From Macquaria australasica (lineage: Eukaryota > Chordata > Actinopteri > Centrarchiformes > Percichthyidae), in assembly GCA_005408345.1 (NCBI GenBank), contig SEMN01000532.1:186001-250000 (forward strand): DNA of 64,000 bases, written 5' to 3'. Positions 37,438 through 49,470 of the stretch are shown in pieces. The notes under the pieces were generated by a model. The model did not search any database. It was not told the origin of the DNA and saw only the letters and a list, made by a program, of their open reading frames with translations. A program made the position numbers and the translations under genes. How positions within the stretch are numbered: position 1 is the first letter of the stretch; every line of letters starts with the position of its first letter.

Positions 37438-37688
37438 ATCACAGACACACATTTCACCATACGCACCACCCCTTATCCACCCACCTGCCCCTGCCCCAGC
37501 GTTTACGCAAGAGGGTGCACAGCACGGACAGAAGGCGCAAAAAGAAAAGGAAGAAAAAAAAGACCTCCCTGCCCCCCTCCGATGTTACACCCACCATCCA
37601 CGAGGTAGACGAGGAAGAGGCGGAGTCTGAGACAGATGGACAGGGGATGGCTGCCACGCCCACAGAGCTACCTGATATCCAACCACAG
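37438..37688 (+). CDS. slc4a3: slc4a3 exon 4, His-rich and Lys-rich segment
   Basis: Residues 77-160. The exon completes the split Tyr codon and continues HRHTFHHTHHPLSTHL, the His-rich signature shared by AE2 and AE3. Next is a strongly basic run, RRRKKKRKKKKTS, and then TPTIHEVDEEEAESETDG. Acceptor aacacag, donor gtaaaa, phase 0 at the 3' end. The alternating acidic, His, basic and acidic blocks are the normal AE2/AE3 N-terminal layout. In AE2 this extension takes part in pH control of transport. A similar role for the His cluster here is inference. The basic run resembles a nuclear localisation signal in composition, but the protein family is membrane-bound, so that reading is not favoured. 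Confidence 0.94.
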
Positions 37689-37895
37689 GTAAAATAAGAC
37701 TGAGGAGCCGTGGGACCTCTACAGTGTAAAGGTGGCCAGATACATTCATACAATTAAGGCAGGCTCTTCCCTTCTATTGAGATTGCTTAACTAACTATTA
37801 CCACAGAATAGCTATCTGTGGTTTTGACAACCTACTGTGTATAACCACACATTAGCATATTCCTCCCCTCTTACTGATCTTCCTCTTCCTCTCAG

Positions 37896-38077
37896 TTTAG
37901 TTTGGGGAGCCAAGAGGACTTGGAGGAACCGCTTCCGCTCACTACCTTCCACACGGAAAACGAAGAATTGTCAAGGAAAGCCGCACCCACTCTGACAAAG
38001 GGGAAAGCTCATAATGGGGAAATTGCTGTTCTTGGACAGGATGAGGAGGTGGATGGAGAGGAAGCCGCTTGCAGCAG
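37896..38077 (+). CDS. slc4a3: slc4a3 exon 5
   Basis: Residues 161-220 plus two bases of codon 221. The exon starts FSLGSQEDLEEPLPL, which aligns with the AE3 segment FSIGSDEDD. The rest is low in conserved motifs, with a Lys-rich stretch (LTKGKAHNG) and a second acidic stretch (GQDEEVDGEEAA). Acceptor ctctcag, donor gtaggt, phase 2. Intron 4 before it is only 207 nt, the shortest in the window. The frame is open across the exon and the phase fits both neighbours. The segment is probably disordered and cytoplasmic. Confidence 0.9.
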
Positions 38078-38164
38078 GTAGGTTATTACAACATCTCAGG
38101 TCGTTCTGTTTGTACTGAAGACTGTGTCGGTACTGTGACACTGATTCAGTTAAAAGGGAGGATT

Positions 38165-38700
38165 TGGGACAAACTGCAATATTAAATTATCAATATTTTA
38201 CCTAAACAAATTAAATTACTATTTGGAATGTGAAAGGTGCCGCTTTTAGACAAACCCACAGATAATTATCACCTGACTCTGCAGTTACTCTCACCTCCGC
38301 TGAGCCTTCCTCTAAGCATCTTTCAGCTAATGGCTTTGCTTACAGGCCCACTTTATTCAAACTGACTGTAGGCTACATGCCCAGAACCAACGGCAGGCAG
38401 AGTGAAGATAGCAAGATAAAGCTAGTGAAATACCTGGTCTTTAGCATTTAGCAGCTAAAGAGCCAGGTATTTCCCCTAATATTTGGTGGAAATCCAAACA
38501 CAGCTAAAAAGAGAGTGAATATTGGACTTAACACTTGTCAGGTCGCTAGAAGCATTGCTCGAGATTAATGCTAAAGTTGCTACATGTCTGCTATTTGCTA
38601 ACACGTTTGACAAATGATCATCTTACAAAGTTCTTGTGGCAGTGTTGTGTTTACAGCTTATACTGCTGCCCCCATGTGGCTAAAAAAATTGCTATTGCTG
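38165..38700 (+). repeat. slc4a3: Dispersed repeat family B, copy 4, slc4a3 intron 5 (left arm)
   Basis: Carries 'cacagataattatcacctga', 'caaacacagctaaaaagaga' and 'ctgctgcccccatgtggc', in the + orientation. It faces copy 5. Confidence 0.7.
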
Positions 38701-38799
38701 TAGCCTACACAGGGGGCTATATTGTATTATCCTCAACCACTTTATGCTCCAAAACACTTTCATGGTAAAACTAACACGACTATTGAATCTTATCCTTTT

Positions 38800-39355
38800 G
38801 GTCAGCTGAACAAGCTGCAAACACAACATTGATATTTTATCATCTTATAAAAATGTTTTGGCTAACATGTTAGCAAACAGTTGCCTATTTACACATCCAG
38901 CAGACGCGGAGCAACATCATCGTTCATTTGGAGTCGTGTTTCTGAAGATGAACATCAGTGAACATTCACGCCTCGTGTTTTGGCAACCCATTTGTCAAAT
39001 ATCTGGCTCTTTAGATGCTAAATGCTCCACAATGTTCAGCAGCTAGTCGCTAACTTAGTGTGTCTGCTGTTTGGTGCTGGGCAGGTAGTGTACAGTGGGT
39101 TTATCAGGGTTTTTTGCTGTGAACAGCTGCCTGCTGTGGCTCGAAACACGGCTGATTAGAGAAATGAGAATGAAGTAAAGTTGTGGGCCGTGAAACTACA
39201 ACAATCAGCTTGAAGATGCTGGGGGGGACCTGCAGAGCTGGGTGATAATGCTCTCTGGGTTCATCACTATGAGCAACTCCTTTCACATTACACTCTGTCT
39301 TTTGATCTATTGTAATTGATTCATATAAACATATTGATTATGCAGCTTTAAAGGT
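38800..39355 (-). repeat. slc4a3: Dispersed repeat family B, copy 5, slc4a3 intron 5 (right arm)
   Basis: Carries 'gctgcaaacacaacattga', 'ttggctaacatgttagcaaa', 'tttggtgctgggcaggtag' and ends 'attgattatgcagcttta'. Opposite orientation to copy 4, about 100 nt away. Confidence 0.7.
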
Positions 39356-40465
39356 TGTTTGGAGTCAGTTCGTCCTTTTATTATTGTAAGTCCATTTCGC
39401 CAGGGAGTGTTTACTGGTAATGTAGAATGAAACGCACGTTACACAGAAGTACGTTGCTATGGTTACCTGCAGTTTAATATGTCTTGTGGATTGGTTTACC
39501 CTAGACTGGTTAAACTCACGCAAGAACACTATTTGTGGTGTACTGTTTTTCAAATTTAACGGCCACCTGCCAGCCAGAAATGAGTGTTTTGTCGGCCATG
39601 GTATAAGAGAGGAACACAGATACCAAAGCTGGATTAAAGATGATTGAATTAATATTCAATGGTTTATTTTGCTTTCTAAATTTGGAACTGACCCCCAGCA
39701 TCAAATGTACCCAATAAACAATTGTAGCGTGGCAGGTGCTTTTCTGAGCAGCAAAGAATACAAGCAGCACAAAACAGAATAGGGCAGCGATTGTTTCTGC
39801 TCTTATTGCATGCATACAGTATGGGAACTTTACATTAGCAACTTAAATGTTTCATTAGGAATGTGAACTTCAAACAAATCAACACTAGTAACCCATATAT
39901 ACAGTTCTTAAGGCTATGATGGTTCACTAATGGCTCCAGCTGAATCTTAGATATTAGAAGACTCATCTGGCCAGCAAACACGCATAACCATCACAATATT
40001 GATTCATTGTTGTTTTGTTTTTTTTCACGATTGTAAGATTACGTATGGACTTTGCTGCTGGGAGTACAGGGGCCCCATGGTGGTTCAGGTATTTGTCTCT
40101 GCTGATGCCTGGTTGGATAAAATCACAGAAACACCATCATGCCTGTACCATGCCAGATTGTGTTGCTGAGTTTGAGGATGACTCAGGGGGTTGGTGAGGA
40201 GATCCTGGCCTGTTGCTGTGTTGTGAAGACCTCTACTGGTGAAGAGACAGCAATGCACCCAAGAGGCACAACACAGAGCATTTCAGTCAGAAGCAACATT
40301 TTCATTTAGCTTGAATCACTGAATTTTAACATCTGAAATGACATCTAAATGTCAACACATTTGTATGACATTATTTCCTAATGTCATGTGATGTGGAGCT
40401 CATCGTGGCAACATTTCCTAATCTTGAAATGTTTCTTACCTATGTCTGTCTCTGCTTTTTGTCAG

Positions 40466-40692
40466 TGTTCCCCCAGGATCAGATCCCTCAAGTTCAACCA
40501 TGACCCGCGGCTGGTTCCGCAGGAAGCCCGTCCACCACCGTCTGGCGGGCGCCCAGCGGAGCAACTATGACCTGCGGGAGCGGATCTGCATAGGCAGCAT
40601 GACTGCTCTGGAGACGGCCGTCTACCAGCAGGTGCCCACTGATGAGGCTGAGGCCCAGATGTTGGCCAGCGCCGATCTGGATGACATGAAAA
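40466..40692 (+). CDS. slc4a3: slc4a3 exon 6
   Basis: Residues 221-296 plus the first base of codon 297. After a Ser/Pro-rich start come a basic patch (RGWFRRKPVHHRLAG), SNYDLRERICIGSM, and then VPTDEAEAQMLASADLDDMK. The last block is diagnostic of AE3: AE2 has 'PTDEIEAQTLATADLDLMK' in the same place. Acceptor ttgtcag, donor gtaagg, phase 1. Third codon positions here are GC-rich compared with the AT-rich flanks, as expected for a real exon. This is the last exon unique to the long (brain-type) form. The alternative exon at 47622 uses the same donor phase and would replace everything up to this point. Confidence 0.96.
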
Positions 40693-43600
40693 GTAAGGGA
40701 GATATTATTGAGGGCTTTCGGGTGACGTAGCACATTTCCTGGAGGGCACCTTGGATGATCTCAACTCTTGGGTGGAAGTGGCTCTGATTATGATTGTAGG
40801 CATACTCCAACATGGCCACCATAAAGAATTCAAAAGATTTATTTCTGTGTTGTTGATACTTTTTGTTGATACTGTGTCAAAGTGGTGTTGATTTAACTCT
40901 GTTTTTATTGGTGGTGTATTGGACTGCATTATTTTTAGAGGTGTTTTTTTTTTATATTTTGTCCCCCCAATAATCCTGTGTTAAACAAAGATGTTATTTT
41001 CATATGTTATTGTGTAATAGTTTTTCTCCTATCTGCAAATATAATTACAATTATAATAGGGTTTAAATCTGAATCAGTTCTATCTTGTGGCATCTTTTGT
41101 CCAACAACGTCATGACATGGCTGGGCCACTTTACGGTTACTAGCAGACTGAAGAACTACCTTTATATTTTCTCATTGCTATTGAGAAAGGAAGGCAGGAC
41201 AATGGGAGATGATTTTCTCTGTTGCTAAATGTACCGTGTGAGAGGGGGACTACCAGTTCTCCATCAGACCTCCATGATAGCAACTGATGTGGTTGCTAGG
41301 ATATTTATGATATAACTGTCTCTATAGCAGTTCATGTAGTCATGCATGAATCATTTTCATGTTAAGGCTGGTGATTCACCTTCCCCAAATTTCAATGGCC
41401 CACACCCTCTTTTATTTTTTTATGAATTTGTATTGTATATTATAATTATTATACAGTCATTTAGTCCCGCTTTAATGCTATACACAGCACTAATGGCTGA
41501 GGTATGAGGTACCAGCCTGTTAGGATGGCCGTATAGCAGCTGGACTTAAACAGTAGGAGACTTGAGGCCGAGGTGAGGTGCATACCAACCAGGTGTTTAT
41601 TTCACCCACAAACAGACATCTTCACATAAAAAATACTGTGGACCACAGGACGCATGTGGTCCTGCCAGCAGCAGTGCTTGATGGAAAGTGGCAGCCTTAT
41701 ATAGCCTGCCGCTGGCTACTCCCTCGACCACTACCACAGTATAGGGACCCCAATCCCTCCCCGGACATCAAAAATACAAAAACACACACACATTACATTA
41801 AAACACATGTACACCACACTACTGTCAGATAGTGTATATCATATTCCTGCATATTCCTCATTACCATACCACCACAGAAACTGAAACAGCAGATTAAAGT
41901 TCTTCCCCACCCCTACACTAATTACCACGTGGTATCTCCCGGAACCTTCAAATTGGCACTCAGATACCCTGGGGACTCTTTTACCCAAACACCCTGAAGA
42001 GGAGACACAACAGAGGTGAGTGACCCGAACACAACAATGCACATTATACCACTGCACACTTAAACAGTGAACAGTAAATTTAATCCATAGCTTTGGCCAA
42101 TGTACTACCCCATAAGCAGATTAATGCTACGGTACGCAACTAGCCACACTAAATGTATTCTTGTCTTCCCAGGGCCGGGCTTCAATCATGTCCAGCTGCG
42201 AGGCAACTACGCTACCTGCAACACACATTACAATTTCAATAAAAGCCTTCAATCATTCAGGTGTGTGTTGTGTATTTATTTCTTGTACCCAGAACTATAC
42301 ACATTGTGCTACCAATATTAGTAATGAAGAGGACCTTCATTACACAACCCAAAATGAGAATGCCAAATATTAAGATTAAAGATACTGGTAAATGCCAGAA
42401 GCTTCCTTCGGTGTGTGTTGGCCTGCATTGAGGGGTGTCATTGTTGGAGAATATATGTTAGGACTGCATGTGTTTGAGTAGATAAATGAGTAAATGACTG
42501 AGGAAAGAAGAGAAAAGCCTGAGGACTTTTTAGACATTTCATCAGACAAAAGAAAAAAAGAAACTGCCAATTTTTAGTTGCATCAGCACTCTGATCTTAA
42601 CATAACTGGATATGACTTCAGACTCTTGGCCCCGTGCATCTCCCTTCTCAACAGACAGTACAGGAACCGTCAGCATCCGTTCTACCTGACAGAGAGCCGG
42701 ATACCATTCTCTTGATGTTATCTTGAATGTTGTATTGTGGAGAACAGACCCCTGCTGCTCTGATTGCAATATAAACGTTTAGTTATATATATATATTACT
42801 ATCATATTAATTACATGACAAAGTCTCTGTCAGAATATTAATTTTATGCAGCAAAATATATCCAGAAATAACATGTCTTGTTCAGCTAGGATTTTCACCT
42901 GCATTTTGGTTTTTAAGGCTGGATTCATAATTTCTTTATAGGGTTCAGCGCCCTCCACTGGCAGTGACATATACTACTGCACAGTCATCTAGTCTGCCTA
43001 TACAACACGTTCATAGTTCAAAGAAATTATGGCTATTTTTAATGCAGCAATTGAAACATTTTGAGCTTTTTAAATATCAGTCCATTACTTTTCTCTGACC
43101 TCCTTCAGTAATTGGATCCTGAGATAATTCACATAATTCAATGGCTTTTTTCTTTTGCACACACACAAAGCATTTTTTTCAGTGGCTATTTTTCTAAACC
43201 GAGTAACAGTTATCTTTTTCCCTGACTGATGACTCAGCAGCTGTTGCTCTTTTGTTTGTAGCTCTTTTTTGTGAGCCTCCAAAACAGGAAAATAACACAG
43301 ACTTCTTAGTATTAAGAGCTTTATTTAATTTAAGAAACCGTGATTTATAGATACTTTTAAATGTTTTTCACGTGCATGCTGTACTGTTACATTTGATAGA
43401 GCAAATCTATTATGTATTTCTTCAAGTGTCAAATTTAGAAAAAACAATGACCAATTGTCTATAAATTGTACTTCATATGGAGAATGATAAGAAGTGTCTC
43501 AAGAAAATCAACTTTAATTAGCTGGAGTAAAGTAAAAAATACAAAATACATTTACCTTATACTCTATTTTATGTCAACAGTATTAGAACAGTGATTTTTG

Positions 43601-46600
43601 ATAATAAAATCTTATTATTCCCGCCTCTTTGAAATAGTGGTCAACCTAGAAAGCCTGTTGCAGCATGTATTGCCTCCCTCACTGCTCTGGTGCTGACCGT
43701 TGACAAGTTTTCTTACTGCTGCCTCTGACTTGGCTCCACTATGGGCGTCCCACACATTCATGGCTCCTGAAACCAACCAACACAGCTCCTGGCCCCCTCA
43801 CACACTGTTAAAAATAAGCTTCCAACAAAATAACACAAAGGATGGAGGACAGAGACCTACTCATAATTTCTGTAAATGATAATCCCATTTAGGCACCTCC
43901 TATGAAAAAGAGAAAACTCCAGAATACTCCTAATTTTTCTGATAGTTTTTTTATTTACCTTGACGTATACACTGAATCAAATGCATCAAAACAATGCATT
44001 ACCACCCTTAGGCTCATTAATGGCTGTTAATAGCTGTTGCTCTGCCAAGGGAACAAATAGAGAATGAAATAATTTTAACTGTTTCCTTTCAAGTGCTCAT
44101 GGAAGCATTATTCTGTTGTGGTTCAAGTATGAAAAATATGTTAAATTTGAATGATAAACATCCTGTATATATGTTTTTTTACTTAAGTATCCTGACGTGA
44201 CTGCCTGCCCTCACCTCAGCTAAAAGCCAGTATTAAAAATTTATGAAAACAACCCCATAAAATAGCATATTTGGCAGCTTTTTGCTTGTAAATCCAGTGT
44301 TTTCTTATTTTGTCGAAACAGAATCTTGGTGTCCTCTCATGCGCACAGACCAGCAACAAACCCACTGTTGACTTGTGGAGGTTAGGAGATAAAGTAAACG
44401 CTGAGTGCTGGGAAAGTATGATTCTGAATACAGACAGGACATCTATCTGGAACATGACGCATTATTAATAACATGTTGAATAAAACACCAAAGTAAGGGT
44501 TAATCAGCCCGTGCATGTTAAGCCTGTATGTTTAATTTTTTTTTGTTTTGTTTTCAGTTTTGCAGTTCTCAGTTCAGTTTATGGTCAGCAGCAGTTGAGC
44601 TTGTTGCAGGTCGAAGTATCCTTAGTCATATGGATCGTACTGTTCATCCTTCTGTGATATTTACAATATGTACATATGTCAGTTTTTTTATTCTTAACAT
44701 TAATACATGTGTGCATGTAAGCATTTGCGGCGTGCACGTGCGCATCGAGGGCAGCCCCCCTACTGAAAATATGTTCCTGTTCCATGGTAAAATATAGTAA
44801 GAGTAAAAAGAACAAAAGGACAGAAGAGGAGAGAGAGATGGGGAGGTAAAAGCTCGAGTTGCCAGAGAAATACTCTCTCTCGCAACATCCAGGGGCATTA
44901 ATTAACAGAGGCTGCAGTCGATTCCCCTTTAGCAGCGACCCTGCCCCTGGCCTTTCCTGCTTTAACAGAGCGGAGTAGTCATTGACTGTTTAGGAACTGT
45001 CTGGAAACAGAAAAAAACAGGGCACCCAGAGTCACTCGAAACAAGCTATCGGATTTGTAGGGAGTGATGCTCGACATTGACAGGCCATGTATATCACCAC
45101 TGTATGTCCCTCTGTTCCGTCCTGGTAATCTGTAATTTTCAATTGTGAGTTTCTTTTTAGTCTTTTTATGAACTTCAAAATCACATAAGCTGCAATTTCA
45201 AGCCAGAAATGATAACGGTCAATGGCAAATTAATGTTCATCACTTTGCAAAACTATGAAATTAAACTGAGTTGTCATAGTGCTCTCTGCCGGTGTCTGTG
45301 TCCTTAACCTATCTCAGTGAAACACTCTGTATTGTAATGATGTTTGAAAAGTAGAGTGTATGATTTGTCTGTTAATGAGGCCTACAGAGGGGTGATTCTC
45401 TTGGTAAAACTATCCTGCTGATTGCATCATGTAATTTTAAGATTTTTAGTTTATTAGCAGCCAACTAGGTTGAGTGTAGTGAGGTGAGAGAGAGATATGA
45501 GATAGCATGACGAAAAAAACACTAGCTTTTTCTGGGGCTTTCAACCGTATCTCATAGTCTTCATCAGCTAATGGAGTTTGCTCAGTTGGCATGGGACCTC
45601 AGTCCTGTGATAACAGGTGGTCATATATCGGGGGAAGATGATAATCAGTGTCTCTGTTCAGGGGGTGGTCTTTGGTCCATGGTCTTCTGTGCTCAACTAC
45701 CATAGTTATATAATCTGTTTGACTTTTAAATATAAATAAATACTATTATTTACAGTTTAGAATCTCTGAATCTGCACTTCCATGATACAGAGCTGACTTG
45801 ACACGCTGTGAAGCTAATACAACTAGGTGTCTCTGTTAGGGATGGAAGTTCATTGAGTAATATTGACATTTAAACATCGTTTAACTGACTCCCCCTGAAG
45901 AGAGAAGGAGAGAAGGAAAAAAACACAGAGAAGAAGAAGAGGAAGGGAAGCAGAAAACATGTACATGCGGGCAGGCAAGAGAGTATTCGTATTCATGCAA
46001 TTTAATTCAGTGTAATTCTATGTTGTAGTTAAGTGTATGGAGTTACACTGCAGACAGGAGCCTCTCCTAACAGTGACAACTTAGAGATCAGCCTGTGACA
46101 GGTGTCCCATATGAGTGGGTCCAACAGGCATTCGGCAGACCAGCGTCATACGCAGTGCTGCTGCGTCATATATGCCCTGGGAGAGCTGGCGTCAATCTTG
46201 CCCTATAATTAACTTTTTCAGTAGTATGTTTTATAAGCTGTCTTGTAGCCGTAGATAATTGTCTGGTTTCACCCATGAGTTGTGACTGTCCTTTTGTTGA
46301 GAACACAAATAACTAAAACACAGAGAAAAGATGGTCACATATTGTATTCAACATTTAATCATACTTTTATGTTACTTCATAAACTAAAAAGAAATACAAG
46401 TCAGTAAAAATGGAAATACCTCTGTATGTATACACTCACACACACACACACATTCACGCATGCAAATGCACTATGAGACACACAGACACAACATCCAAGC
46501 ATGTGGAGCACGTTTTAGAGAGGGTCCTGTTCAGCTCACATTGGTGCACCTGTTGTAGACGAATCAGACCACGACACCTCAGAGGACGCATGGTTTCCAT

Positions 46601-46799
46601 GGAGACCCAGGGACAGGAATGGTGCTGCTCGCTCTGATAATTAGCACCTTGATATCTCACTAAGCAGAGTGCTGGAGCTGATTCCTAGATGTTATTCTAT
46701 TATTCTCATCAGTTACGATTCACTCTACAGTAATAGTGTTTGTGTACTTAGAGTTCTCAATATATGTGTCTTTTTGGTGTATATGTGTGCTTTTTCAGT
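40693..46799 (+). other. slc4a3: slc4a3 intron 6, part before exon C1
   Basis: About 6.1 kb of non-coding sequence with a possible LTR-like segment (41500-42270), a CTCF-like motif (42947-42965, -) and short CA runs. No further coding exon is recognisable. Confidence 0.65.
41500..42270 (-). mobile_element. slc4a3: Possible solo LTR-like sequence
   Basis: On the - strand there is a TATA-like GGCTATATAAGG near 41709-41698, then about 100 nt further on GTGAAATAAACACC near 41605, a poly(A) signal, and an end near 41518 at a TGTTAGG/CCTAACA boundary. That order (TATA, leader, AATAAA, end) is LTR-like. The + strand carries a different candidate, an acceptor cttcccag near 42172 and AATAAA near 42239. 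No clear target duplication was found and the outer limits are uncertain. It lies in intron 6. Confidence 0.3.
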
Positions 46800-47621
46800 T
46801 TAATGCAATTCGGATGGAGACGCCAACCTTTGGAACTTGACCTTTACCCTCCTACACATCACATGGTTGGAAAGTGATGGCGGCACTTTGGAAACGAAAG
46901 GCAACAACTTTCCTGCTCCGATCCACTTTATGTTAGTTTTCCAACAGCCACAAAGATCAATGCGCTGTGGACATCATTAAAAAAGGGCGGCACAATCAGC
47001 TGACAGGCGGGTCTCACAAAGTAGACCATCTCTTATCAATACTTTCTTTTGGAGTTGCAGCTAAAGGGAATGTTGCTACCATTTATGCATCTCTCTCATC
47101 GTGGATCCAGCATTGGGGGTTCTGCCTGAGCATGTAGCTCCAATTTTGCATTTTGTTTGGATTTAAGGAAAAAAAAAAGAGTTTTGTAACATTGAGGATC
47201 TTGTGTCTGTACTTATGATTTGTATTTTTGGACTGAAGGGTGATTATTTTGACTGGCACATCCTTTGAAAATTTCCAAGATTTTTCTTTTTTTTTTTTTT
47301 TGTGCTTGTGTTTTTGCTTAATATAGCTTATTTTTCAGAAGTTGGACTCACTGAACACAAGCTATTTTTTTTTCTTGGTTGCCTGAGGCGAAGGTTTTTT
47401 TTTAAAACATCAGATTTTGGAACTGGTGTCAAAAGTTTACATATAGGTTCTTTTGCACAACTAGAGCAATACAACAGAGGTAGGCTAGTGGTCTCTACAA
47501 AGACCCAGGCTCATCAGAACAGTGACCCAGGGCGAGCAACGGCGTTCAAGAGTTGGAAGCCCTGGATGAGCAGTGTGTCCACTTGTAGAGAGGAGGATAG
47601 GAGGAGGTACCAACCGTGGAG
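46800..47621 (+). promoter_or_regulatory. Candidate internal promoter and leader for the short AE3 isoform
   Basis: This stretch directly precedes exon C1 and should hold its promoter and 5' UTR if that exon is a true first exon. Visible possible elements are an E-box CACATG near 46860, a GATA-type TTATCA near 47033, an M-CAT-like core GGAATG at about 47067, and T-rich MEF2-like tracts such as gcttattttt near 47327. None is long enough to be convincing alone, and no TATA box is clear. The start site cannot be fixed by eye. The call rests on position. Confidence 0.35.
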
Positions 47622-47877
47622 ATGACAGACACTGAGGGAAAGGAGAACCAGGTGCATGGGACCTCTGATAAGCGTTGCATTGATCACCATGGTCCAGAAC
47701 GTCGGTACAGTGTCCAAAAAGGCTTTGGCACTCCAAAGCAGCACCAACATGAGCACCATACCTCATTGTCCAATTTGGAGGGGGTTGAGGACTTTGAAGA
47801 GTTTGTTTTGGATTTTGATGACTATGACTTGCTTGAGTCAATCCACAGTCAACTGGGGTCACCAGTCGAGCCTATCC
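47622..47877 (+). CDS. slc4a3: slc4a3 alternative first exon C1 (cardiac-type isoform)
   Basis: An 86-codon reading frame starts MTDTEGKENQVHG and ends in VLDFDDYDLLESIHSQLG then SPVEPI, followed by a gtaagt donor in phase 1. Joining to exon 7 gives an Arg codon and then HRFEDNPGVRR, in frame. Mammalian AE3 has a short cardiac form made from a promoter in intron 6, whose first exon (C1) encodes a unique N-terminus. This exon sits in the same intron, has its own ATG (gag before it) and the same phase. It has no clear splice acceptor directly before the ATG; an AG at 47338 after a T-rich tract could mark an extra upstream leader exon. The peptide is acidic and aromatic near its end and has no recognised domain. 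The frame would hit a stop 19 codons past the donor, so splicing is needed. Confidence 0.85.
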
Positions 47878-48589
47878 GTAAGTTGTGTGTAGTTGTGTTT
47901 CTGTGGAGATTCAGCTATACTCTTGCTGGGTAGCATTACATTTCTGTCCACTCAATGAAGAACTTTAAATCGTGTACATTTGACAGTAGTGTAAGTTGCG
48001 TCAAGCTTCCTATGAAGGAAGTTCTGATGCAATCATAACAGTGGGAAATTCACATGGGCGGGCATTTTAATCTGTTTTTACATGGATAATCAATGGGATG
48101 GAGATCACTTGTTTCCATTGATTATGTAGCTTGCTGCTTGCTTAATTAATGGCAATATGAGGCTCATTCATGGCTACACAGAACAAAGTTGTCCACGGTA
48201 TTGAGCGAATTGACACAGCGCTCGACTGCTGCTGCTTCCTGCTTTCCTATTGATCCAGTGGCACCCAGGCTTTGGGGTTAGCAACAGCTAGAGCGGAAAA
48301 CATTTCATTGACAATGTGTGGTTCTGCTATTTTTATCCCTATATGGACCTACAAACATGGCACATTAGTCTTGTGATAAAGCTAGATTCCAGCACATGCA
48401 AAATAAATGAAGGTGATCAGCCTACCTTCACACACATCTGACAGTTCAGTTGTAGTTTAAACCTGCTAGCACCATCTGGGTTAATATGGGTACATAGAGT
48501 AGGAACTATGACTTGCTACTTTTTCCTTCATTTTCTGTCTAATGTTAGCACTTGTATTTATTTTAAATTGATTTTTCTGAGCTGAAGGG

Positions 48590-49135
48590 ATGGTAATGTC
48601 AGTCGGTCTCGACTGAAACTATTGGATGGATTGCCATGAAAATTTGTACAGACATTCATGATCCCCAGAGGATGAATCGTAAGGATTATGATGATCCCCT
48701 GATGTTTCCTCTAGCACCACAATGAGTTTAACATTTGTGGTTTTATTTAAAATGTCACATTTGAAATCAATTGCCCTGAAATTTGGTTGACATTCAGAGT
48801 CCCCAGAGAATTAATCCTAATGACTTTGGTGATCCCCTGACTTTTCCTCTAGTGCCATGATCAGGTCAAAATGTGAAGAAATATCTATAAAACTAATGAC
48901 ATTCCCATCAGCCTCTGCTATACTTTGAGTGTAGTGCTAATTAGCAAATGTTAGCTTCCTAACATCCTAAACTAAGATGGTGACCACGGTAAACATGACT
49001 TGCTAATCATCAACATGGTAACATTGGCATTTTGAACATGCTAGCATGCTGATGTTAGCATTTAGCTCAAAAGTGCTGCTTTGCCCATGTGCACTTGTTT
49101 ATTTAGTGCAAGCTCTGTGAAATTATCAGAAAGTG
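48590..49135 (+). repeat. slc4a3: Dispersed repeat family A, copy in slc4a3 intron 6
   Basis: Long copy between exon C1 and the minisatellite. It has 'ttggatggattgccatgaa', 'gtacagacattcatgatccc', 'ctagcaccacaatgag' and 'agcatgctgatgttagcat'. Same orientation as the gene. Confidence 0.75.
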
Positions 49136-49470
49136 ATGACCTGCTTTGGCTGTCTTTTGGCCTGGAAGCCACATCCCGTTATGACTTTGTTTCACCAACA
49201 ATAAAGTAATGGCCAAAGCAAGACCAGGAGAACTGAGGCAAAACATCCCTGTTTTTAAAGACCTTGACTGCTAGTTTATAAGGGGAACGCCACAGATTTT
49301 ACACATCAGAGTATATAAAACTAAAAACAGACGGAGCTGCGTGAAATCTGACAAATAGCCTCAAGTTAAATGTCACTTGAGTCAGTGCCAGTTGGGTCTG
49401 AACACTACAAGTTTGGAAATGACAAAAATCTGTGGGTGTGGAGTTAGAAAGAAGGGAACTTACCAGACCT

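Noticed and set aside
37500..37565. Nuclear localisation signal in the Lys/Arg run
   Set aside because: The run fits by composition, but AE2 and AE3 have similar basic blocks and are plasma-membrane proteins.
47616..47621. Earlier start (GTG) for exon C1
   Set aside because: A GTG six bases before the ATG extends the frame by two codons, but the ATG at 47622 is the normal start and matches the expected MTD-type N-terminus.
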